Positions 1 through 5,265 of a stretch of DNA of 5,795 bases are shown here, piece after piece. The position numbers and the translations under genes are program-made. Source of the stretch: Bacteroidia bacterium. Lineage in GTDB: Bacteria; Bacteroidota; Bacteroidia; Bacteroidales; Azobacteroidaceae. Below the pieces are notes generated by a model. It was not told where the DNA came from and made no database searches. It saw only the letters and a list, made by a program, of their open reading frames with translations. The stretch's first letter is position 1; each line of letters opens with the position of its first letter. The DNA is taken from assembly GCA_025996835.1 (NCBI GenBank), contig BNTU01000156.1, forward strand, positions 1 to 5,795, in the 5' to 3' direction.

Positions 1-1280
1 CGCATCAACAAATGACTTTCCACTTGTTGCAAGGTATCCAAAACCACGCCCACCAAAATCAACAGCGATGTGCCACCAAAGAACGACGCAAAGCCCTGTT
101 GAATGCCGATATATTTTGCCAACGCCGGCATAACTGCCACTCCTGCAAGGAATAAAGCACCCGGAAGCGTGATACGCGACATAATCTCATCAATATACTG
201 CGCCGTCTGTTTCCCCGGTTTGATGCCCGGAATAAAGCCGTTGTTACGCTTCAAATCGTCAGCCATCTGCTTCGGATTTATCGTGATTGCCGTATATAAA
301 TAGGTAAACACGATAATCAAAAAGGCATCAACCAAATTGTACCAAAAGCCGTTCATATCCGTCAACCAGCCAAAATACTTCATCCCAAAACTCTCCGCAT
401 CGGCACTATAGCCAATAAACTGAATCGGCACAAACATAATGGCTTGCGCAAAGATAATAGGCATCACATTAGCCGCATTCACCTTCAAAGGAATGTACTG
501 ACGCGCACCGCCAAACTGCTTATTACCAATCATTTGCTTCGCATATTGCACCGGAATACGCCGGGTACCCTGCACGAGCACGATAGCAAAGGCAGTCACA
601 AACAACATGATAACCAACTCCACAAGGAACATCACCAAACCACCGGCATCCTGACCCAAGCGGGACACAACTTCCTGACTCAAAGATTGCGGCAAACGAG
701 CGATAATCCCCACCATAATGATGAACGAAACACCGTTGCCAATACCCTTATCCGTGATGCGCTCGCCCAACCACAACACAAACATCGAACCCGCCGTGAG
801 GATGAGGATGGACGAAAAAGTGAACCAAGCACCCGTAGGAACCGCTGCACCGGCTGCGTGCAACTGAACGCCCAAGTTTGTAAGGTATGCAAACGCCTGA
901 GGAATCAAAATCGCAATGGTGAGATAGCGCGTGTATTGCGCAATTTTTCGCCGTCCGCTCTCGCCCTCGCGTTGCAACTTCTGAAAACTCGGAATCGCAA
1001 TCGCAAACAACTGCATCATAATAGATGCCGAGATATAGGGCATAATCCCCAGCCCAACGATTGAAGCGTTAGAAAACGCACCACCCGAAAACATATCCAG
1101 CAACGACAACAACCCACCGGCAGTCTGACTTTGCAATGCCGCCAACCCCGCTGAATCAACGCCCGGAAGGACGATGGTACACAGGAAACGATACACCAAA
1201 ATAATGCCCAGCGTGATGCCTATCCGCATTTTCAGATCTTCAATCTTCCAAATATTCTTTATTGTATCAACTGCTCTCAT
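1..1280 (-). CDS. secY: Protein translocase subunit SecY, 3' end off window
   Basis: SecY is the channel subunit of the SecYEG translocon in the inner membrane, passing unfolded preproteins to the periplasm and membrane proteins into the bilayer. I translated it by hand: it opens MRAVDTIKNIWKIEDLKMRI, followed by a hydrophobic first segment at about residues 20-38. LGIMPYISASIMMQL is at 77-91 and the conserved cytoplasmic loop REGESGRRK at 104-112. Alternating hydrophobic helices continue, with GERITDKGIGNG and FIPGIKPG further on. The frame stays open for 426 codons and ends in LDTLQQVESHLLM at the window edge, so only about 20 residues are missing if the length is the usual 440-450. The start ATG shares ATGA with the rplO stop, which implies translational coupling. 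Last visible gene of the spc operon segment; its position after rplO is the canonical one. Confidence 0.97.
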   Translation of the reverse strand, partial: MRAVDTIKNIWKIEDLKMRIGITLGIILVYRFLCTIVLPGVDSAGLAALQSQTAGGLLSLLDMFSGGAFSNASIVGLGIMPYISASIMMQLFAIAIPSFQKLQREGESGRRKIAQYTRYLTIAILIPQAFAYLTNLGVQLHAAGAAVPTGAWFTFSSILILTAGSMFVLWLGERITDKGIGNGVSFIIMVGIIARLPQSLSQEVVSRLGQDAGGLVMFLVELVIMLFVTAFAIVLVQGTRRIPVQYAKQMIGNKQFGGARQYIPLKVNAANVMPIIFAQAIMFVPIQFIGYSADAESFGMKYFGWLTDMNGFWYNLVDAFLIIVFTYLYTAITINPKQMADDLKRNNGFIPGIKPGKQTAQYIDEIMSRITLPGALFLAGVAVMPALAKYIGIQQGFASFFGGTSLLILVGVVLDTLQQVESHLLM

Positions 1281-1741
1281 GCTTCCTTAAAGATTTTGAG
1301 GGTCGTTGCCTTACCGCCTGCTTTGGCGATGGCTTCTTCGGCAGTTTTGGAGAAAGCGTGCGCTGTTACTTCCACTGCTGAAGAAATTGTGCCTTTTGCG
1401 AGCACTTTCACCAATTGCTTGGAGGAAACGAATCCTGCCGTTTTCAACTCTTCGATACCAATCTTCGTCAATTGTTGCGCCTCTGCCAGTGCTTGCAAAG
1501 TGCTCAAATTGATGGCTTTATATTCCACGCGATTGATGTTGTTAAAACCGAACTTCGGCAAACGCCGTTGAATAGGCATCTGCCCACCTTCAAAACCAAT
1601 CTTCTTGGAATAGCCCGACCGTGACTTCTGTCCCTTATGACCGCGTGTGGAAGTGCCGCCCATGCCTGAACCGGTGCCACGACCGATGCGTCTTTGGCTA
1701 TGAGTAGAGCCTTTTGCGGGTTTCAAATTTGATAAATTCAT
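1277..1741 (-). CDS. rplO: 50S ribosomal protein L15 (uL15)
   Basis: L15 is a late-assembling protein of the large ribosomal subunit that binds 23S rRNA. The 154-residue product has the family layout. A basic, glycine-rich N-terminal extension (RRIGRGTGSGMGGTSTRGHK, about residues 17-36) is followed by FEGGQMPIQRRLPKFGF at about 50-66. A globular C-terminal domain ends in GGKATTLKIFKEA. Length is normal. The ATG is preceded by AATTAAAAGAA, with no SD, as expected in Bacteroidota. Its stop codon overlaps the secY start by four bases (ATGA). Upstream it is separated from rpmD by about 100 bases of inverted heptamer repeats, the longest gap within the operon and an unusual one. Confidence 0.98.
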   Translation of the reverse strand: MNLSNLKPAKGSTHSQRRIGRGTGSGMGGTSTRGHKGQKSRSGYSKKIGFEGGQMPIQRRLPKFGFNNINRVEYKAINLSTLQALAEAQQLTKIGIEELKTAGFVSSKQLVKVLAKGTISSAVEVTAHAFSKTAEEAIAKAGGKATTLKIFKEA

Positions 1742-1750
1742 TTCTTTTAA

Positions 1751-1858
1751 TTATGAGTTATAAGTTATGAGTTATGAGTTTTTTGTTATTTTGTTATTCG
1801 CTATGAATCATACCCCGAAAGTTACAATCCATAACTCATAACTCATAACTCATCACTC
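1751..1858. repeat. Inverted array of heptamer repeats between rpmD and rplO
   Basis: The left arm (1751-1780) is four tandem copies of TTATGAG, the second being TTATAAG. The right arm (1831-1858) is four copies of the reverse complement ATAACTC, the last being ATCACTC. Positions 1763-1780 and 1833-1850 are perfectly complementary over 18 bases, and pairing continues outward with two mismatches to 1755/1858. The 52-base spacer is AT-rich and contains a TTGTTATT/TTGTTATT direct repeat. In the operon mRNA this could fold into a long AU-rich hairpin between L30 and L15. There is no GC-rich stem or T-run typical of a terminator. The right arm overlaps the last codons of rpmD. From memory, tandem GAGTTAT-type heptamers recur in Bacteroidota intergenic DNA; I could not search for this. 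Confidence 0.9.
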
Positions 1859-2049
1859 CTAACTACGACTAAATGTTTCACTTTCTCTATCATTCCCAAC
1901 ACTGCGGGATTTGCCGGACGTTCTACCGTGCGACCTGTTTTTCTCAATCCAAGAGCGTCTAACGTCAAGCGTTGGGCTTTCGGACATCCGATGCGACTTT
2001 TGACTTGCGTTACTTTGATTGTTGCCGCTGTTGTTGCTTTTTTTGCCAT
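1843..2049 (-). CDS. rpmD: 50S ribosomal protein L30 (uL30), altered C-terminus
   Basis: L30 is a small 23S rRNA-binding protein of the large subunit. The core ATIKVTQVKSRIGCPKAQ, then TLDALGLRKTGRTVER, then GMIEKVKHLVVV is clearly the L30 fold. At 68 residues it is longer than the usual 58-62. About eight lysine- and alanine-rich residues (MAKKATTA) precede the core. The tail RSDEL is encoded by the heptamer repeat that overlaps the 3' end, where the stop codon (TGA) also lies. The usual L30 ends within a few residues of VKHLV, so the original stop was probably lost when the repeat arrived or expanded. The start is fixed by a strong SD 9 bases upstream. It follows rpsE by 14 bases. Confidence 0.95.
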   Translation of the reverse strand: MAKKATTAATIKVTQVKSRIGCPKAQRLTLDALGLRKTGRTVERPANPAVLGMIEKVKHLVVVRSDEL

Positions 2050-2058
2050 TTTTTTTGT

Positions 2059-2065
2059 CCTCCTT
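2059..2065 (-). promoter_or_regulatory. Strong Shine-Dalgarno of rpmD
   Basis: The minus strand reads AAGGAGG, nine bases before the rpmD ATG, and the stop codon of rpsE (TAA) is built into the same string (TAAGGAGG). A perfect SD is unusual here because the neighbouring genes rpsH, rplR, rpsE and rplO have only A/T-rich leaders. It implies re-initiation by ribosomes finishing rpsE, or dependence on the 16S anti-SD. Confidence 0.85.
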
Positions 2066-2579
2066 AACCTTTAAATACGCGTTCAACTGAAATACCTCTG
2101 TTTTGAGCCACCATAGCGGGGTCGCGCAATTCGTTTAATGCCGCGATGGTCGCTTTTACCAAGTTGTGGGGGTTGGATGAGCCTTTCGACTTTGCCAACA
2201 CGTCCGTCACACCTACCGACTCCAACACCGCGCGCATGGCACCTCCGGCTTTCACTCCGGTTCCGTGCGTAGCCGGTTTGAGAAACACTTGCGCACCGCC
2301 AAACTTCGCTACCTGCTCGTGAGGAATCGTTCCTTTATAGATAGGCACTCTTATCAAGTTCTTCTTCGCCGTTTCTACGCCTTTGGAAACAGCTGCCGTC
2401 ACTTCGCCGGCTTTTCCCAAGCCCCAACCGATGACACCGTCTTCATTTCCAATCACCACGATGGCGGCGAAACTGAACGTGCGACCACCTTTGGTCACCT
2501 TCGTTACCCGATTGATAGCTACCAAACGGTCTTTCAATTCCAAGTCGTTTGTCGTCTTTACTGTATTATTTATTGCCAT
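2064..2579 (-). CDS. rpsE: 30S ribosomal protein S5 (uS5)
   Basis: S5 is a small-subunit protein near the mRNA entry channel, involved in decoding accuracy. The 171-residue product has the two expected domains. An N-terminal double-stranded-RNA-binding-like domain carries [20 protein letters not shown] (about residues 24-43) and [12 protein letters not shown]-terminal domain has [20 protein letters not shown] and then the helix [16 protein letters not shown]. Length is normal. The start ATG has a leader with no SD (TTTTAATAAGA) and lies six bases after the rplR stop. Nothing in the protein looks broken. Confidence 0.98.
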   Translation of the reverse strand: MAINNTVKTTNDLELKDRLVAINRVTKVTKGGRTFSFAAIVVIGNEDGVIGWGLGKAGEVTAAVSKGVETAKKNLIRVPIYKGTIPHEQVAKFGGAQVFLKPATHGTGVKAGGAMRAVLESVGVTDVLAKSKGSSNPHNLVKATIAALNELRDPAMVAQNRGISVERVFKG

Positions 2580-2585
2580 TTCTTA

Positions 2586-2930
2586 TTAAAATTTAAGTCC
2601 ACCTTTACGGGCTGCTTCAGCCAATTCTTTCACTCTACCGTGGTACAGATAGCCATTGCGGTCGAAAACCACTGTTTCGATACCGGCTGCCTTAGATTTT
2701 TCGGCGATGACCTCGCCCACTTTCGCGGCGATTTCCTTTTTAGGGGCTTTCTCGGTCAAAGCAAGGGAGCTTGCAGCGCACAAAGTGTTGCCGGTCAAGT
2801 CGTCCACGACCTGGGCATAAATTTGTTTGTTGCTTCTAAACACTGTCAAACGTGGGCGAGCGGCAGTTCCTGAGATATGCTTGCGCACCCGTTGCTTGAT
2901 TTTTATTCTTCTTAATTCTTTTGTTGTCAT
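2586..2930 (-). CDS. rplR: 50S ribosomal protein L18 (uL18)
   Basis: L18 binds 5S rRNA and helps dock it in the central protuberance of the large subunit. The 114-residue protein has a basic start ([19 protein letters not shown]). It is followed by [20 protein letters not shown] at about 26-45 and the C-terminal [25 protein letters not shown], all diagnostic of the family. Length is normal. No SD precedes the ATG. It lies 18 bases after rplF and six before rpsE, in standard spc order. Confidence 0.98.
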   Translation of the reverse strand: MTTKELRRIKIKQRVRKHISGTAARPRLTVFRSNKQIYAQVVDDLTGNTLCAASSLALTEKAPKKEIAAKVGEVIAEKSKAAGIETVVFDRNGYLYHGRVKELAEAARKGGLKF

Positions 2931-2971
2931 GATTTTCCGGTTTTAATGTTATTTACTTGCTGATTTTCCGG
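2930..2971. repeat. 11-base direct repeat at the rplF-rplR junction
   Basis: TGATTTTCCGG occurs at 2930-2940, covering the first base of the rplR start codon and its leader, and again at 2961-2971, inside the last codons of rplF. The copies are 31 bases apart. It could be a small local duplication that created the present gap between the genes, or chance; no function is evident. Confidence 0.5.
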
Positions 2972-3500
2972 ATTTCCGACGAACCACTTCATCCACAAAG
3001 CGAACACCTTTACCTTTGTAAGGTTCAACTTTACGGAATGAGCGAATTTTCGCGCAAACTTGTCCGATTAGCTGCTTATCAGCCGACTCCAAAATCACTA
3101 ACGGGTTTTTGTTACGTTCCGACTTCGTTTCCACCTTGATTTCGGGCGGCAACTGCAAATAGATATTGTGCGTGTAGCCGAGCGAGAAGTCCAACAAATT
3201 GCCCGTGTTAGCCGCGCGGTAACCCACACCAACCAATTCAAGCTCTTTCTTGTAGCCCTGCGATACGCCAATCACCATATTATTTAGCAACGAGCGATAC
3301 AAACCGTGGTAAGCACGATTTTGACGTTCGTCATCGGGGCGCGTCACCGTTAAAGTGTTGCCTTCCACCGCGATAGTGATAGCGGGATTTATCTCCTGTT
3401 TCAACTCTCCTTTCGGACCCTTTACCGTCACAACATCGTTTTGTTGCGTTACGGTTACTCCCGAAGGGATTGTGATGGGTAATTTTCCTATTCTTGACAT
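2949..3500 (-). CDS. rplF: 50S ribosomal protein L6 (uL6)
   Basis: L6 binds 23S rRNA close to the sarcin-ricin loop and the factor-binding site. The 183-residue product starts MSRIGKLPI, the conserved L6 beginning. It has KGPKGEL at about 26-32, GVGYRA in the middle and the signature VEPYKGKGVRF near the end, then a lysine- and serine-rich tail. The reading frame is open for 17 more codons upstream, into rpsH. However, the family start, plus a perfect SD seven bases before this ATG, decides for position 3500. It lies 16 bases downstream of rpsH. Confidence 0.98.
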   Translation of the reverse strand: MSRIGKLPITIPSGVTVTQQNDVVTVKGPKGELKQEINPAITIAVEGNTLTVTRPDDERQNRAYHGLYRSLLNNMVIGVSQGYKKELELVGVGYRAANTGNLLDFSLGYTHNIYLQLPPEIKVETKSERNKNPLVILESADKQLIGQVCAKIRSFRKVEPYKGKGVRFVDEVVRRKSGKSASK

Positions 3501-3507
3501 TTTCTTT

Positions 3508-3514
3508 CCTCCTT
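3508..3514 (-). promoter_or_regulatory. Strong Shine-Dalgarno of rplF
   Basis: The minus strand reads AAGGAGG, then seven bases (AAAGAAA), then the rplF ATG; it begins two bases after the rpsH stop. It settles the rplF start and, with the one before rpmD, is a departure from the SD-less leaders of the other genes in this operon. Confidence 0.85.
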
Positions 3515-3516
3515 CA

Positions 3517-3912
3517 TTAATAGATGTAACATAATACTTCGCCGCCGACATTGAGTTCTTTGGCTTCTTTGTCTGTCATCACTCCCTTGGAGGTCGAAAG
3601 TATCGCGATACCCAACCCATTCAGTACGCGCGGCATATCTTTGTGCCCGGCGTAGCGACGCAAACCTGGCGTAGAAATACGTGTCAGGGCTTTAATCGCG
3701 TTCACTTTGTTGACGGTGTCATACTTCAAGGCGATTTTTATCGAGCCTTGTGGACCGTCTTCTACAAACTTGTAATTCAAGATGTAGCCTTTGTCGAAGA
3801 GAATCTTAGTGATTTCCTTCTTCAAATTCGACGCCGGAATGTCCACCACGCGATGTTTCGCTTTAATGGCGTTCCTCAGTCGCGTCAAATAATCTGCAAT
3901 TGGATCTGTCAT
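3517..3912 (-). CDS. rpsH: 30S ribosomal protein S8 (uS8), now first gene of a split operon
   Basis: S8 is a primary binder of 16S rRNA (helix 21 region) and in E. coli also the translational repressor of the spc operon. The 131 residues are full length. It starts [16 protein letters not shown], carries [20 protein letters not shown], and ends with the C-terminal RNA-binding signature [20 protein letters not shown]. The ATG is preceded by an A/T leader (ATTTATAAAAAAA) with no SD. Normally rpsN and rplE lie immediately upstream in the same operon. Here there are about 400 bases without them and then a gene on the other strand, so S8 has become promoter-proximal. The promoter at 4055-4086 faces it. 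Confidence 0.98.
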   Translation of the reverse strand: MTDPIADYLTRLRNAIKAKHRVVDIPASNLKKEITKILFDKGYILNYKFVEDGPQGSIKIALKYDTVNKVNAIKALTRISTPGLRRYAGHKDMPRVLNGLGIAILSTSKGVMTDKEAKELNVGGEVLCYIY

Positions 3913-4050
3913 TTTTTTTATAAATGTTTTAAATTAATCCGGACTTTCCGGACAATATTTAAATGTGTTTCCCGTAGAAAAAAACTGCATCGCAATCAGC
4001 TAATAATCAAGCCATTAACCCCTCAAAACGCGGATTTTTACCCGTGAAAC
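3913..4050 (-). promoter_or_regulatory. Predicted 5' leader of the rpsH operon segment
   Basis: This stretch lies between the predicted transcription start (near 4050) and the rpsH ATG, about 135 bases. Two small dyads are visible: CCGT-GAA-ACGG at 4042-4052, at the very start of the transcript, and CCGGA-CTT-TCCGG at 3939-3951, 26 bases before the start codon. A run of seven A and then A/T-rich sequence leads into the ATG. I see no clear mimic of the S8-binding rRNA helix. A ribosomal-protein leader is possible here but not shown. Confidence 0.5.
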
Positions 4051-4175
4051 GGTGCAAAGGTACAACATTTTTTTGAAACTGCCAAATGTTTTTTTGAAAA
4101 AAAACTTCCAATGCGCGGGGAACATCCTGTGAGAGTTAATAGAGCAGTCATGGCTGCATAAAATGTACTTTTCAT
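4038..4175 (-). pseudogene. Lipoprotein signal-peptide ORF, probably truncated (45 aa)
   Basis: A minus-strand ATG opens a 45-codon ORF ending TAA at 4038-4040. It starts MKSTFYAAMTALLTLTGCS: a lysine at 2, a hydrophobic stretch at about 5-16 and a proper lipobox L-T-G-C with the lipidated cysteine at residue 18. This is the architecture of Bacteroidota signal-peptidase-II substrates. After about residue 24 the sequence turns into SFFSKKHLAVSKKCCTFAPF, which is only a translation of the poly-T tracts and the rpsH promoter. I therefore read it as the 5' end of a lipoprotein gene whose body was lost at a junction near 4105-4112. It could instead be a genuine tiny lipoprotein. A TAnnTTTG box lies 21 bases upstream of the ATG. 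No family can be named from the signal peptide. Confidence 0.6.
4055..4086 (-). promoter_or_regulatory. Bacteroidota-type promoter driving rpsH-secY
   Basis: On the minus strand TTTG (4086-4083) is followed after 20 bases by TACCTTTG (4062-4055). This fits the Bacteroides primary sigma consensus (-33 TTTG, -7 TAnnTTTG, spacing about 19-21) in both boxes and spacing. The region between is rich in A runs on the minus strand. A transcript would begin near 4050. It lies inside the lipoprotein-like ORF. It is the obvious replacement for the lost upstream half of the operon. Confidence 0.75.
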
Positions 4176-4196
4176 ATTAATGATATTTTCGAGTTG

Positions 4197-4204
4197 CAAA
4201 GTTA
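4197..4204 (-). promoter_or_regulatory. -7 box upstream of the lipoprotein-like ORF
   Basis: The minus strand reads TAACTTTG in the context TGTAACTTTGCAAC, a full match to TAnnTTTG. The nearest upstream TTG (4234-4232) is 27 bases away, too far for the usual -33 spacing, so only one box is convincing. Transcription would start near 4190, about 16 bases before the lipoprotein-like ATG, and could read on into rpsH. Confidence 0.5.
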
Positions 4205-4259
4205 CATATTTTTTTTGGTTCTAATGGATAGCAATGATGCGAAATCAAAATAAAAATTG

Positions 4260-4267
4260 TAATTTTG
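4260..4267 (+). promoter_or_regulatory. -7 box of the PIN gene
   Basis: The plus strand reads TAATTTTG, a full match to TAnnTTTG, giving a start near 4272 and a leader of roughly 37 bases before the PIN ATG. No TTG lies at the proper distance upstream. If used, it excludes the upstream in-frame ATG at 4234 as the protein start. Confidence 0.45.
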
Positions 4268-4308
4268 TGCCCGACAATGACAAACAAAAGCAGAAAAAAA
4301 GCACGAAA

Positions 4309-4755
4309 ATGAAAGTATATTTTGATAATTGCGCCTATAACAGACCGTTTGACGACCAAAGTCAGATTCGTATTCATTTGGAAACGCAAGCGAAACTGTA
4401 TATACAGCAATTGATAACCAATGGGAAATTACGGCTTGCCTATTCGTACGTTTCACGTTACGAAAACAGCAATAGTTCGCATACAAAGAACAGGGCAACG
4501 ATTGAAAAGTTTTTCCGAAATGCTGTGTCTTTTGTAGATATTGACAAGGCGGATATTATCGAAAAAAGGGCAAATGAAATTATGAAATACGGGGTAAAAG
4601 CAAAAGATGCACTGCATATTTCCTGCGCGATAGAAGCCGGTTGCGATTGCTTTATAACCACCGATGACGGAATTTTGAAAAAATACGAAAACGGCGACAT
4701 TAAGGTTTGTTCGCCGATAGAATTTACAACTTTATGGGAGGATTTTTATGTATAA
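4309..4755 (+). CDS. PIN-domain protein, putative VapC-like toxin ribonuclease
   Basis: PIN domains are Mg-dependent RNA-cleaving folds, common as toxins of type II toxin-antitoxin pairs. The 148-residue product carries the acidic set in order. D6 is in the opening strand (KVYFDNCAYNRPFDD), E52 in SRYEN, D100 in KAKDALH, and D119/D120 in FITTDDGIL. The motif FDNCAYNRPFDDQSQIRI marks a PIN subgroup I recall from Bacteroidota and other anaerobes. The frame is open from an ATG at 4234. I chose 4309 because MKVYFDN is the usual family start and the 25 preceding residues are polar and low in complexity. No SD is visible. Its last 8 bases overlap the next gene. The RNA target cannot be told from the sequence; toxin activity is inferred from family and context. 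Confidence 0.85.
   Translation: MKVYFDNCAYNRPFDDQSQIRIHLETQAKLYIQQLITNGKLRLAYSYVSRYENSNSSHTKNRATIEKFFRNAVSFVDIDKADIIEKRANEIMKYGVKAKDALHISCAIEAGCDCFITTDDGILKKYENGDIKVCSPIEFTTLWEDFYV
4736..4741 (+). promoter_or_regulatory. Shine-Dalgarno of the PIN partner gene
   Basis: GGGAGG lies six bases before the ATG at 4748, inside the last codons of the PIN gene. It fixes the start of the small gene and suggests coupled but independently boosted translation, as would suit an antitoxin made in excess. Confidence 0.7.
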
Positions 4756-5017
4756 CACAGCAGCAATTATGAATGACGGTATGAACTGTTTGATGGAAAG
4801 ATTAGGCGTTATCGAAACAGAAATTTTCATATCACAAATAATCAGAGAGCCGTTTGATTACACCAAATGGCAGCGAGAGTATTATGCCGATTTTTCGGTC
4901 AGTGAATTAAATAAAAAGGCGGTAGAATATGCAAAAAACAATCCTGCATATTCTCCTTCCGACCACGACTGGGCATCGCCCTACGAAAGATGCCCTCTCC
5001 CTCTCGTTTCGCCCTGA
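4748..5017 (+). CDS. Small REPFDYTKWQ-motif protein, putative PIN antitoxin
   Basis: The 89-residue protein has no DNA-binding motif I can recognise. Residues 8-32 (MNDGMNCLMERLGVIETEIFISQII) look helical, and the core REPFDYTKWQ is at 33-42. A further helix SVSELNKKAVEYAKNN is at 50-65. I recall small proteins with this core beside PIN-domain genes, which supports a partner or antitoxin role; this is family memory plus context, not proof. The order is toxin first, opposite to classical vapBC. From about residue 75 onward the sequence (WASPYERCPLPLVSP) is encoded by a palindromic intergenic repeat, and the stop TGA sits inside that repeat's CCCTGAAAGGG. The natural C-terminus was probably shorter, near residue 66-70. 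Start chosen from the SD and the 8-base overlap. Confidence 0.7.
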   Translation: MYNTAAIMNDGMNCLMERLGVIETEIFISQIIREPFDYTKWQREYYADFSVSELNKKAVEYAKNNPAYSPSDHDWASPYERCPLPLVSP

Positions 5018-5047
5018 AAGGGCATCAGCCATTGCTATCGCCCTTTC

Positions 5048-5208
5048 AGGTGGGGTGGCGTAAATCGGCATTGAGTCCAAAAAAGCACCCACCACATATT
5101 GCATTTGTTTGGTCATATATTTTTGATAATCAATAATATAAAAAAATGATAAATTGAGGCAAAAACATAAAACAAAGAAAATGAAACTTGATTTACGCCA
5201 CCCCACCT
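5048..5208. repeat. 19-base inverted repeat around an AT-rich core
   Basis: AGGTGGGGTGGCGTAAATC (5048-5066) is the exact reverse complement of 5190-5208 on the same strand. Just outside the arms, CGCCCTTTC (left) and TTCAGGGCG (right) are again related, sharing the terminal CGCCC/GGGCG. The core, 5067-5189, is strongly AT-rich and holds no gene. The layout resembles a small non-autonomous element of about 160-180 bases, but I found no target-site duplication next to it. Confidence 0.8.
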
Positions 5209-5230
5209 TTCAGGGCGCAAAACACGCAAA

Positions 5231-5265
5231 ATCCCATTTCCCAACGCGATGCGTTGGGCTGGGAT
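5231..5265. repeat. Imperfect hairpin with GAT loop
   Basis: An 8-bp stem CCCAACGC-GAT-GCGTTGGG (5240-5258) is extended, past an internal loop (TTT against C), by ATCCCA (5231-5236) pairing with TGGGAT (5260-5265). It is the most stable palindrome of the mosaic after the terminator hairpin. No T-run follows on either strand, so it is not a typical intrinsic terminator. Confidence 0.75.

Noticed and set aside
444..1064. 206-codon plus-strand ORF rich in H, N, R and Q
   Set aside because: It is antisense to the secY reading frame, which translates as a perfect SecY; its composition is that of a shadow frame.
1751..1858. Heptamer array read as a CRISPR
   Set aside because: Units are seven bases, directly abutting and inverted, with no unique spacers and no cas gene in the window.
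2265..2873. 202-codon plus-strand ORF
   Set aside because: Antisense to rpsE and rplR, both intact; no recognisable domain.
3643..4047. 134-codon plus-strand ORF
   Set aside because: Antisense to rpsH and its leader; no start signal and no family resemblance.
4234..4308. Upstream in-frame ATG adding 25 residues to the PIN protein
   Set aside because: The added residues are polar and low in complexity, the family begins at MKVYFDN, and the TAATTTTG box lies downstream of that ATG.
4177..4498. Two overlapping minus-strand ORFs (77 and 98 codons) opposite the PIN gene
   Set aside because: Both are shadows of the PIN frame and its promoter region; the hydrophobic look of the first comes from antisense A/T-rich codons.
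5231..5265. Hairpin read as an intrinsic terminator of the Rpn gene
   Set aside because: No T-run follows the stem on either strand.
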